A stretch of DNA of 6,725 nt from an uncultured bacterium. Lineage in GTDB: Bacteria; Armatimonadota; Zipacnadia; Zipacnadales; Zipacnadaceae. The stretch is taken from the NCBI GenBank assembly GCA_937928475.1, contig CALFVE010000071.1, forward strand, positions 1 to 6,725, written 5' to 3'. Each line of letters begins with the position of its first letter. The stretch's first letter is position 1. The translations under genes and the position numbers were made by a program. The notes beneath the pieces are model-generated. The model saw only the letters and a list, made by a program, of their open reading frames with translations. It was not told the origin of the DNA and did no database searches. Below, piece by piece: positions 1 through 6,504 of this stretch.

Positions 1-1
1 G

Positions 2-496
2 GGTCCTTCCTGGACGCTGCCGAGCTTCGTTCCGCCTCAGCCGGACTTGCCGCTGACCGTGGGGCTCTGGGTGAAGGGAGAAGAGGTGAAGGGCGCGGCC
101 CTGGGCTGGGCCAACGCCGGCACGGGGATGCTGGCGGAGCAGGCCTTGCCCGAGGGGACTTACGACTGGCAACGCCTGGAGTTCACAGTGCAGCCGAAGA
201 AGTTAGGGCACGCCAGCCTGCAGCTTGCACTGACCGTAACGGCCGGCACGCTCTGGGTGGACGGCCTGGAAAGCCTGCCGCCGGTCGGGCTGGCGCTCAG
301 CGTTGGCCCGGAGCGGGTGCCGGTCTGGCAGGAAGGCGGGGAGGCGCTGGATCCGGTGACCTTTGCGGCGGCGTTGAATAAGGCTCTGGCCGGCGTGGCT
401 GAGGACCCAGACGGGCGGGTGCGGGTACCGCTGTATGTCCGGACCGAGCGCATGGGCCTGGTGCAACTGAAGAACCTGCGCGTCTCTGTGCAGTAG
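2..496 (+). CDS. C-terminal part of a protein with a carbohydrate-binding-like beta-sandwich (5' end outside the window)
   Basis: The reading frame is open from the first bases of the window to a TAG at 494-496, so this is the last 164 residues of a gene that starts upstream. A TTG at 47 is in frame, but the coding pattern continues before it and no Shine-Dalgarno sequence precedes it, so it is not taken as the start. Residues about 16-95 alternate hydrophobic and polar positions and include WVKGEEVKG, GTYDWQRLEFTV and GTLWVDGLESL. This is the style of CBM4/9-like or other galactose-binding jelly-roll domains, in which a 'GTYDW..' strand and a late 'W.D.L' strand recur. Residues about 96-164 form a second beta-rich unit ending in RVPLYVRTERMGLVQLKNLRVSVQ-like strands. 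No catalytic motif is visible, and the enzymatic or structural part must lie upstream. Its location in the cell cannot be judged without the N-terminus. The link to the following genes is uncertain because a 253-base gap with a hairpin separates them. Confidence 0.75.
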   Translation, partial: GPSWTLPSFVPPQPDLPLTVGLWVKGEEVKGAALGWANAGTGMLAEQALPEGTYDWQRLEFTVQPKKLGHASLQLALTVTAGTLWVDGLESLPPVGLALSVGPERVPVWQEGGEALDPVTFAAALNKALAGVAEDPDGRVRVPLYVRTERMGLVQLKNLRVSVQ

Positions 497-510
497 CACA
501 AGCCCCCGAG

Positions 511-534
511 CTGCCGACCTCCCGGTCCCGGCAG
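511..534 (+). terminator. Candidate transcript-end hairpin after the first gene
   Basis: CTGCC (511-515) pairs with GGCAG (530-534), and GACC (516-519) pairs with GGTC (524-527), around a TCCC loop with a two-base bulge (528-529). This gives a nine-pair GC-rich stem 15 bases after the stop codon. There is no T-run directly after it (the first is ACTTTTCC near 553-560), so it is not a textbook intrinsic terminator. It could act with Rho or protect an mRNA 3' end. Confidence 0.35.
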
Positions 535-603
535 GCACCGCTGCGCGCGCCTACTTTTCCGAGACTCTAGGATAGCCCCTGCGGGCCGTACGGACGGCTC
601 CGG

Positions 604-617
604 GCGCGGCGCCGCGC
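604..617. repeat. Perfect 14-base GC palindrome in the gap before the aminotransferase gene
   Basis: GCGCGGC is followed directly by its reverse complement GCCGCGC, with no spacer. It lies about 130 bases before the aminotransferase start, in the 253-base gap 497-749. The rest of that gap holds the hairpin at 511-534, a relatively AT-rich patch at 551-576, a 17-base purine run at 635-651 (ending in an AGGAG with no start codon behind it), and the ribosome binding site at 736-741. The palindrome could be an operator-like site for a dimeric protein or a chance product of very high GC content; no regulator is encoded in the window. Confidence 0.4.
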
Positions 618-735
618 AGCTGGCAGAGCGGCGCGAGGGAGAAAAGAGGAGCAGGCTCGCAGGTCGGCGAATCAGCGTCGGGCCTGGCGGGAGCGGCGCC
701 CGGCACTCGGCGGAGTCGCTCGCCTATCTCTCTGC

Positions 736-741
736 GAGGAG
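736..741 (+). promoter_or_regulatory. Ribosome binding site that fixes the GTG start of the aminotransferase
   Basis: GAGGAG sits eight bases before the GTG at 750. An in-frame TAG occupies 747-749, immediately before the GTG, so no more upstream start is possible. The next in-frame ATG (codon 16, at 795) has no comparable ribosome binding site. Confidence 0.8.
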
Positions 742-749
742 TGGTCTAG

Positions 750-2132
750 GTGTCTAAGAACCGACTGCAACAGCAACTCGCCCTGCAGGGGGCCATGAAA
801 GCGGTAAGCAGCATCGAGGGCAAAGGCAAGCCCAAGATTGGCCTGGAAGAGTTCATGTCCGTAGCAGAGCGCTTCGGCTTCAGCAAGGACGCTCTGCGGC
901 GGATAAGGGCCGCGGTGAACGAAGAGGACCTCGGGGAAGGCCCCTTTCTCGCCAACTATTATTCCCCGCTGCCTGAAACCAAGGTGCAGGCCTTTGAGCG
1001 TATCGCGCGAGAGACCTTTGGGGTGAAGTATGCCCTGGCGGTTACCTCGGGCACGGCCGCGCTGCACTGCGCCTTCGTGGCCGCCGGGGTGAGGCCGGGC
1101 ACCGAGGTCATTTGTCCGGCGATTGGCTTCTACGCCACCGCCGCCGCGGTGGTGGCGGCCAAGGGTGTGCCCGTGTTTTGCGATGTAGACTATTCGATGG
1201 CGATGGACCCCCAGAAGGCGGAAGCGCTAATCACGCCGCGGACGGTAGCGATCGCGCCGACGCACGTGGCCGGCTCGGTCTGCGACATGGCGGCCTTGAT
1301 GAGGGTGGCCCGCAAGCACAAGCTCAAGGTCGTGGAGGACTGCGCCCAGTCCTGCGGGGGCAAGTTCAGGGGCCGCTGGGTAGGTACCTGGGGAGATCTG
1401 GGGTGCTTCAGCCTCTCCGCGTACAAGATTGTGGGCGGGGGCGAGGGCGGCTTGGTGCTGACCAACAACAAGCGCCTGTGGGAGCGCGCGGTGAACGTAA
1501 GCGAGTGCGGAGGTCTCTGGCGCCCGGTGCGCTTTGCCCCGCCGCGCTACGAGGGCGAACTGTTCTGCGCCACCAACTACCGGATGTCGGAACTGGAGGC
1601 GGCGGTGGATGTAGTGCAACTGCGCAAGATGCCCGCCACGGTGCAGCGTTTCCGGACTGTCAAGCAGCGTATTCTCCGGGACCTGAAGACCTACCGGGAG
1701 ATCAGGCCGCAGAAACTGAACGATCCTGAAGGGGAGGTCGGGTATACGCTGCGCTTCTACCCAGAGACCTTCGAATTAGGCCGGAAGATCGTCACCGCAC
1801 TCCAGGCCGAGGGGGTAGGCTGCAGTATGCGCGATGAGCAGGCTCCGCCCGACTGGCATGTGTACTCGGACATGTTCCCTATCACGCTTAAGTACGGTGG
1901 CCCCAACGACCATTGTCCCTGGGACTGCCCCCGCTATGTCGAAGCCAGCGGGAAGATTGAGTATGCCAAGGGCGACTGCCCGGTGGCCGACGATCTGTTC
2001 TGCCGGGCCGTGAGCATCGGCCTGAATCAGTGGTACACGGCGCGCGACTGCCGGAACATCGCCCGGGCCATCAATAAGGTTCTGTCGGCGTACTGCACCG
2101 AGGACCCGGGGGCGACGCCGTGGACCGGGTAG
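750..2132 (+). CDS. PLP-dependent aminotransferase, DegT/DnrJ/EryC1/StrS family
   Basis: This 460-residue protein is expected to be a cytosolic fold-type I PLP enzyme that moves an amino group from glutamate or glutamine to a keto group on a sugar (often nucleotide-linked) or cyclitol. Family marks are clear: SGTAAL (100-105) for phosphate binding; EDCAQ (196-200), whose Asp197 should contact the PLP pyridine nitrogen; SLSAYKIVGGGEGG (221-234), with Lys226 as the Schiff-base lysine; and NYRMSELEAA (276-285). No key residue is missing, so it should be active rather than one of the regulatory family members. It is longer than the usual 360-400 residues. About 65-90 residues precede the core, including a helical stretch and LGEGPFLANYYSP, and a Cys/Pro-rich segment (His388, Cys389, Cys393, Cys410) comes before the C-terminal domain. 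Sixteen cysteines are present, an unusually large number. The substrate cannot be read from the sequence; neighbours suggest carbohydrate metabolism. The 134 bases to the next gene allow, but do not prove, co-transcription. Confidence 0.93.
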   Translation: MSKNRLQQQLALQGAMKAVSSIEGKGKPKIGLEEFMSVAERFGFSKDALRRIRAAVNEEDLGEGPFLANYYSPLPETKVQAFERIARETFGVKYALAVTSGTAALHCAFVAAGVRPGTEVICPAIGFYATAAAVVAAKGVPVFCDVDYSMAMDPQKAEALITPRTVAIAPTHVAGSVCDMAALMRVARKHKLKVVEDCAQSCGGKFRGRWVGTWGDLGCFSLSAYKIVGGGEGGLVLTNNKRLWERAVNVSECGGLWRPVRFAPPRYEGELFCATNYRMSELEAAVDVVQLRKMPATVQRFRTVKQRILRDLKTYREIRPQKLNDPEGEVGYTLRFYPETFELGRKIVTALQAEGVGCSMRDEQAPPDWHVYSDMFPITLKYGGPNDHCPWDCPRYVEASGKIEYAKGDCPVADDLFCRAVSIGLNQWYTARDCRNIARAINKVLSAYCTEDPGATPWTG

Positions 2133-2253
2133 TCCCGCGCAGAGGACGTTGGCATCCGGCGCGCAAGCAAGAGCAAGGGTCTGAGTCGTGCGCTGCCCCC
2201 CATGGTTGCTCGTGTCCCCTCCGAACCGCACTTACCCCTCGGTGATCACAGCT

Positions 2254-2262
2254 GGAAGGGAG
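2254..2262 (+). promoter_or_regulatory. Ribosome binding site of the heparinase-like gene
   Basis: GGAAGGGAG lies four bases before the ATG at 2267 (GGAAGG alone gives seven). An in-frame TGA at 2243-2245 and the absence of any ATG, GTG or TTG codon between it and 2267 make this the only sensible start, which matters because it shows that the protein has no hidden N-terminal signal peptide. Confidence 0.75.
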
Positions 2263-2266
2263 CTCT

Positions 2267-5200
2267 ATGCTGGTAGACAAAGGCCTCAACGATCGCTGGT
2301 TTCGGCCCGAGGCGGTCAGACAGACGGCCCCGGACCGCTTTACAATCACCCTGCGCGAGCCGCTGGGCCGGGCCTGGTCGGGCGAGATCGTCACCTATAC
2401 TTTGCCGGGGCTAGGCGAGGCGGGTTCGGCGCTAGTGACTGCGGGTGAGGTTCCAGTGCCGTGCCAGGCCTCCGGCGACCGGCTCAGCCTGCTGGTCGAA
2501 GATCTCCAACCGGGCGAGGAGCGGCAATATGAGGTAACCCTTGGCGCCGTGACTCCGGACACGCTGCCCCACGGCTTAGGTATTCGCTTGACCGAAAGGG
2601 CCGATTGCATTGAGGTAGACAACGGCGCCCTGGGCCTGCGGGTGCCTTTGTCCTGCGAGCCTTCTGACCAATCCTCGCTTCCCGGGCCTCTCCTGGCCGT
2701 CCGCCGCGGCAAGGGCAGTTGGTTGGGGGAGGGACGCCTGGAGACGCCCGAGCCGGTCACCGCTGTGACCACCCGGCTCGCGGAGTCCGGGCCGCTGTGG
2801 GCCACGGTCGAGGTCGCATACACCTTCGAGGGCGACTACACCTACCGGGTGGAGTTCAGGCTGCGGCCCGGGGAGGAATACTGCGAGGTACGCGAGGAGA
2901 GCACGCTACCCACGCGCCTGTGGCCGGCCCCGCGCCCCTACCGGGAGATCGGCAGTCTGTCGGCCTCCCACTGGAATCAGCGTCTCGAGGACCTGGCTCG
3001 TCCTTGCCTGCGTCCCTGCGCCCAGTCGAATTTCATCTTCGACCTGCGACCGGGCCTGGAGCCCCAGCGCCTGGTTACGCACTCGACCGCTTCCTGGGAG
3101 ATCATGGATCTCCCGCTGAATTCGCTCACTCTCAAGACCTACACAGCCATGCGGCCCGCGAATCCGTTCATTGACGGCGCGTGGCTGGGCGTGTACCACC
3201 CTGGCCGAGACGAACTGCTAGGCGTGGCCTCGCTGGACATCTCGCACTGGGGTGTCCCCGATGAGAACCTGCACCCGGCGCACCGCACGGTGGCGGCGGT
3301 GGAGGAAGTCATCCTGCTGGATTCGGCCTCTGAGGGGACCTACTTCCGCTTCCCGGTGGAGAACATCTGCCGGCGCTGGCTGCTGTGCGTATGCTCCCGC
3401 GCGGAGACCGGCGAAGCCCAGGCCTCGGCGGGCGCGCTTCCCGGCGAGCCGTTGCGTCGGGAGCCAGACCCCGATATGCCGCTGTGGGCCTTGCGCACCG
3501 GCCGCGCCGATTTCCCTGTCGACAAGGTGAAAGACTGGGTGCTCGACTGGCCGGACCGTGAGGACCCGCATCCCCATGTCCTGTGCGACAAGTCCGATTT
3601 CGCTGCGGTTCGCGAGAAGGTCTTGACCGTACCCGAACTGCGCCGCACCTGGGAAGAGACGAAGCACATGCGCAGCGCCGATCGCTACCTGATGGAAGGA
3701 GAGGCAGCCGGCCTGGCTGCCATCGAGGCAGCGACTCATGGGAAAGAACTGGTGGAGGGGATCCTCCGCAACGGCTACGCCGGGCCTTCTTACTGCATCG
3801 CGCTGGCTCGGCCCCTGCGCCGTTATGCTTTGGCTTGCGATGTGCAGTGGGACTCCTTCAGCCCCGAGGAGAAAGCGGAGGCCCGCCGCGTGTGCGCCCT
3901 GGCCGCTTATATTTTGAGCGACGGCGACTGGTGGCAGTACGTCTTCACGCCGGGGAGCACGACCTACCTGCCCAACTTCAACTCCGATGTGTTCTGCTGC
4001 ACCGGCCTGATGGGTATGTTCCTGAGCGACCATCCCTGCTCGCCGGCTTGGATCGCGTTCCTTCTGGACCGCATGGGGATTGAGTTGGAGCACCACCTGC
4101 GGCTGGACGGGGGCGGTGAGGAGAACATCGGCAACTACCTCATCTCCACCTGGACGCAACTGTACATGCCGGCGCTGTGGGGCCTGCGGCACTGCGGGAT
4201 CCGGGACTTCTCGGCTGACCCTCGCATCCTAGCCGGGGCGCGGTTCTTGCTGAAGGTCTTGGGGCCGCCCGATATGCGCGACGGGGGGCTGCGCATGATT
4301 CCGCCCATCGGCCACCATCCTGGGGCGCGCAAGTGCCCGCCGCTGCTGGCCTGGCTGGCTGCTTTCGTCAAGGGGGCCGACCCCGAATTGGCTGCGAATC
4401 TCATGTGGGCCTGGCGCGCGGTGGGCGCTCCCGTGAGCAATGCCTACGACCATTCTGGGCCGACCGCGAATCCGCTCACCCGCCATTTCATTTTTCACGA
4501 TCCCACCATTCCGGAAATCGCGCCCTCGCAGGAGAGCCATAACTTGCCCTGCGTGGGCGCCGTCCTGCGTAGTCATGACCTGAGCGGCCAGGGGAGTTAC
4601 CTGTTTCTGAAGGCGGGGCGGGTGCACTCGCACCATGATGACGACGAGGGATCCATCCACTGGTTCTGCCGGGGCGTGCCTCTGGCTCTGGACGGCTTGC
4701 CTTTGCAGAATGGGGCTACCGCCGCCCAGCACAATCGGGTCTCCTTCGACAAGCCCGGCTTTCCTACGGGGATCGTCGGGCAGTGCGCGGTGACGCCCGG
4801 CGCCGACTACGTCCGGGCGCGCCTCTCCCCGCGGGCCTACTGCGTGGACGCCATGTACGTGGACGGCTCCCATCGCTCCGGCTGGACGCGGGAGCTCGTC
4901 TTCGTGAAGTCCCCGGAGCCGGGCGGTTGCGAATACCTGGTGGTCAAGGATAGCGTCGCGGGCCCCGATGCCTGTCAGTGGAACCTGGACGTGCTTTCCC
5001 GGCGGCCGGCGCTGGTTGCGCCCGGCCACGTTTGGTTCCCCGGCCATCCGGAGTTTGACATGGGCCTCGACGTCTTCCTCCTGGAACCGTTCACTCCCAC
5101 CGTGGAGTTCGAGGAGGGCATAGTGAGTGAGAAGGTGAAGACGGCCCAGGCTCGCGCGCAGTTGGCCCCCTACGAACTGAACTGGGCCATCAACGAGCAC

Positions 5201-5512
5201 TGGCTGATGCACGTTCCCGCAGGTCCAGGCACGACCTTTCTGGCCGTGCTTTTCCCACGCCGGCCCGCGGAGCCCGAGCCGCGCCTGGAGTATCTAGAGC
5301 GCGAGGAGACCCTGGCCATTGAGCATTTTGCAGGCCGCGACATGATCTTTCTGCGGCCCAACCCCTGGGTGGGCGTGAGTCTGGATGGCGTTTTCTTCCA
5401 GGGCCGAGCCGCCCTGGCGCGACGGCGCGGCACCGGCTGGGAGCTGTACCCTCTGGACGCCGCGCGCCTGGAAAGGGCAGAGGCGGCTAGGGGGAGAATC
5501 ACGATTCTGTGA
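2267..5512 (+). CDS. Large heparinase II/III-like protein, putative polysaccharide lyase
   Basis: The product has 1081 residues, longer than typical heparinase II/III-family enzymes (roughly 600-800). Three regions are visible. Residues 1-400 are beta-rich (VPVPCQ at 62-67, VDNGALGLRV at 117-126, LAESGPLWATVEV at 171-183) and recall the RIFT/beta-sandwich modules of other polysaccharide lyases. At about 433, DPHPHVL.....FAAVREKV matches the 'HPrl...l..lr' lead-in to an alpha/alpha toroid, which runs to about 745 and contains NFNSDVF (570-576) and DGGGEENIGNY (614-624). Residues 755-1080 are beta-rich and open with FLKAGRVHSHHDDDEGS, containing His787, His789, His790 and Asp791-793, the hallmark 'H.H.D.GS' strand of the heparinase II/III C-terminal domain. 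Family enzymes cleave uronic-acid-linked glycans by beta-elimination; His789/790, Tyr624 and Asn570 or Asn620 are candidate active-site residues by inference only. No signal peptide or membrane segment is visible. The substrate is unknown, and a non-enzymatic role or a hydrolase-like toroid is possible. Confidence 0.8.
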   Translation: MLVDKGLNDRWFRPEAVRQTAPDRFTITLREPLGRAWSGEIVTYTLPGLGEAGSALVTAGEVPVPCQASGDRLSLLVEDLQPGEERQYEVTLGAVTPDTLPHGLGIRLTERADCIEVDNGALGLRVPLSCEPSDQSSLPGPLLAVRRGKGSWLGEGRLETPEPVTAVTTRLAESGPLWATVEVAYTFEGDYTYRVEFRLRPGEEYCEVREESTLPTRLWPAPRPYREIGSLSASHWNQRLEDLARPCLRPCAQSNFIFDLRPGLEPQRLVTHSTASWEIMDLPLNSLTLKTYTAMRPANPFIDGAWLGVYHPGRDELLGVASLDISHWGVPDENLHPAHRTVAAVEEVILLDSASEGTYFRFPVENICRRWLLCVCSRAETGEAQASAGALPGEPLRREPDPDMPLWALRTGRADFPVDKVKDWVLDWPDREDPHPHVLCDKSDFAAVREKVLTVPELRRTWEETKHMRSADRYLMEGEAAGLAAIEAATHGKELVEGILRNGYAGPSYCIALARPLRRYALACDVQWDSFSPEEKAEARRVCALAAYILSDGDWWQYVFTPGSTTYLPNFNSDVFCCTGLMGMFLSDHPCSPAWIAFLLDRMGIELEHHLRLDGGGEENIGNYLISTWTQLYMPALWGLRHCGIRDFSADPRILAGARFLLKVLGPPDMRDGGLRMIPPIGHHPGARKCPPLLAWLAAFVKGADPELAANLMWAWRAVGAPVSNAYDHSGPTANPLTRHFIFHDPTIPEIAPSQESHNLPCVGAVLRSHDLSGQGSYLFLKAGRVHSHHDDDEGSIHWFCRGVPLALDGLPLQNGATAAQHNRVSFDKPGFPTGIVGQCAVTPGADYVRARLSPRAYCVDAMYVDGSHRSGWTRELVFVKSPEPGGCEYLVVKDSVAGPDACQWNLDVLSRRPALVAPGHVWFPGHPEFDMGLDVFLLEPFTPTVEFEEGIVSEKVKTAQARAQLAPYELNWAINEHWLMHVPAGPGTTFLAVLFPRRPAEPEPRLEYLEREETLAIEHFAGRDMIFLRPNPWVGVSLDGVFFQGRAALARRRGTGWELYPLDAARLERAEAARGRITIL

Positions 5513-5565
5513 GAGGCGTCCGGAGCCGGGGTGGTTTGGGGTACGGCAACGAGTGCGGTCACAAT

Positions 5566-5571
5566 AGGAGG
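5566..5571 (+). promoter_or_regulatory. Ribosome binding site that decides the start of the isomerase gene
   Basis: A perfect AGGAGG lies six bases before the ATG at 5578. The frame stays open back to a GTG at 5509 that overlaps the preceding TGA stop (GTGA), but that start has a poorly spaced site, and it would add 23 residues (including RSRGGLGYGNECGH) that do not look like the first strand of a TIM barrel. The ATG gives MKFGTQLGSL, a normal first strand. Confidence 0.88.
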
Positions 5572-5577
5572 CTTCGC

Positions 5578-6459
5578 ATGAAGTTCGGAACGCAACTCGG
5601 ATCACTGGGGAAGCACGATCGCCGCGAGGCGTTGGAGTACGGCAAGTCGCTGGGCTGCCAGGGCCTGGAGGTAGGACTAGGGGCCGATGGCCTGCGCACT
5701 GGGGCCACTACGCTGGCTGCTCTGGTGGCGGAGGCGGAGGCGATGCGGCGGGACTTCGAGGCCGCCGGCCTGGAGTTCATTTCGCTCTCCTCGGGCCTGA
5801 TGCTCAAGCATGCCGACTATCCCGAGGTGGTGAGGGCCTCCTGCGAGTGCGCCCAGGTTCTCGGCGTGCGTGCCCTGCGCATGTTCTTTTCGCCGCACGT
5901 GCGCTGGGGCGGGCCGAACTCGGTCCTCCCCGACTGGCTCTCGGACTTCGACGGTACGCGCGACGCCCGCCACTGGCTCAAGACCGATGCGGAGAACCTG
6001 GCCCGCTTGGTGGACCTCTCCGAGAGCTACGACGTTCGCTTTGTTTTTGAACTGCACCACGGCTACACCATCAACTCCGCCAGTGGGGCCATGCGCCTCC
6101 TGGAGCGCTTCCCCGCCGAGCGCGTGGGCATCCTTATGGACCCCGGCAATATGGTCTTCGAGGGCAACGAGGGCTGGCGCAATTCGGTGCAGATCATGGG
6201 CGAATATCTGGATTACATCCACTGCAAGAATGGGGCCTTCCGCCGCGAGGGGGACCGCTGGATTCAGGAGTGGGCTAGTCTTTCCGAAGGGATCGCCCGG
6301 TTCCCGGAGATCATCACTGCCCTCAAGGACCTGGGCTGGGAGGGCTATCTGAGTATCGAGGACCTGCGTCCCGGCCTGTCGGTGGAGGAGAAGGTGGGGG
6401 AGGGCATCGCGTACCTGAGGGACTTGGTCGAGTCTGAGGGCAGGTACATGCCAACCTAG
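5578..6459 (+). CDS. Sugar phosphate isomerase/epimerase-like TIM-barrel protein (AP endonuclease 2 superfamily)
   Basis: The 293-residue product has the length and layout of the xylose isomerase-like TIM-barrel family, which includes sugar epimerases, hydroxypyruvate isomerase and the inosose dehydratase IolE. The first strand is MKFGTQLGSL, and QGLEVGLG (28-35) is the second. The usual divalent-metal ligands can be placed: Glu158 in FELHHG, Asp188 in MDPGN, His215 in YIHCKN and Glu261 in LSIEDL, each at the end of a barrel strand. His160/His161 and Lys217 are likely substrate contacts. The protein is expected to be soluble and cytosolic and to act on a small sugar or keto-inositol; the exact reaction cannot be assigned. 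It follows the heparinase-like gene by 65 bases with its own strong ribosome binding site, so the two are probably co-transcribed. Together with an aminotransferase, an IolE-like or epimerase role in converting a sugar released from a glycan is plausible, but this rests on context. Confidence 0.88.
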   Translation: MKFGTQLGSLGKHDRREALEYGKSLGCQGLEVGLGADGLRTGATTLAALVAEAEAMRRDFEAAGLEFISLSSGLMLKHADYPEVVRASCECAQVLGVRALRMFFSPHVRWGGPNSVLPDWLSDFDGTRDARHWLKTDAENLARLVDLSESYDVRFVFELHHGYTINSASGAMRLLERFPAERVGILMDPGNMVFEGNEGWRNSVQIMGEYLDYIHCKNGAFRREGDRWIQEWASLSEGIARFPEIITALKDLGWEGYLSIEDLRPGLSVEEKVGEGIAYLRDLVESEGRYMPT

Positions 6460-6463
6460 AAGG

Positions 6464-6490
6464 GCACCGCTCGTTGTTTGAGTGCAGTGC
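6464..6490 (+). terminator. Candidate terminator hairpin after the isomerase gene
   Basis: GCAC (6464-6467) pairs with GTGC (6487-6490), and CGCTC (6468-6472) pairs with GAGTG (6480-6484, one G-T pair), around a GTTGTTT loop, with a two-base bulge (6485-6486). The stem begins five bases after the stop codon and is followed by the pyrimidine-rich TTGCCTTTCC. The T-run is weak, so confidence is modest, but the position suits the end of the three-gene unit. Confidence 0.4.
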
Positions 6491-6504
6491 TTGCCTTTCC
6501 GACC

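Noticed and set aside
47..496. Start of the first gene at the TTG at 47
   Set aside because: The frame continues open to the window edge with protein-like sequence and there is no ribosome binding site before the TTG, so it is treated as an internal leucine codon.
551..576. Possible promoter in the AT-richer patch with TAGGAT at 569-574
   Set aside because: No -35 hexamer lies at 16-18 bases upstream; the nearest candidate is too close. It is not reported as a promoter.
2202..2276. 24-codon open frame starting at ATG 2202 and overlapping the heparinase-like start codon
   Set aside because: It could be a coupling leader peptide, but there is no Shine-Dalgarno sequence before the ATG and the peptide has no attenuator-like codon run.
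2188..2448. GTG-started 86-codon frame overlapping the start of the heparinase-like gene
   Set aside because: It has only a weak AAGGG upstream, runs in another frame through a well-supported gene and resembles no known protein.
3218..4192. Minus-strand open frame of 324 codons inside the heparinase-like gene
   Set aside because: It is a shadow of the same gene, with no recognisable domain and low-complexity composition.
4229..5212. Minus-strand open frame of 327 codons inside the heparinase-like gene
   Set aside because: It lies opposite a clearly coding + strand frame in GC-rich DNA, where such antisense open frames are expected. The translation is rich in Gly, Arg and His without any family motif.
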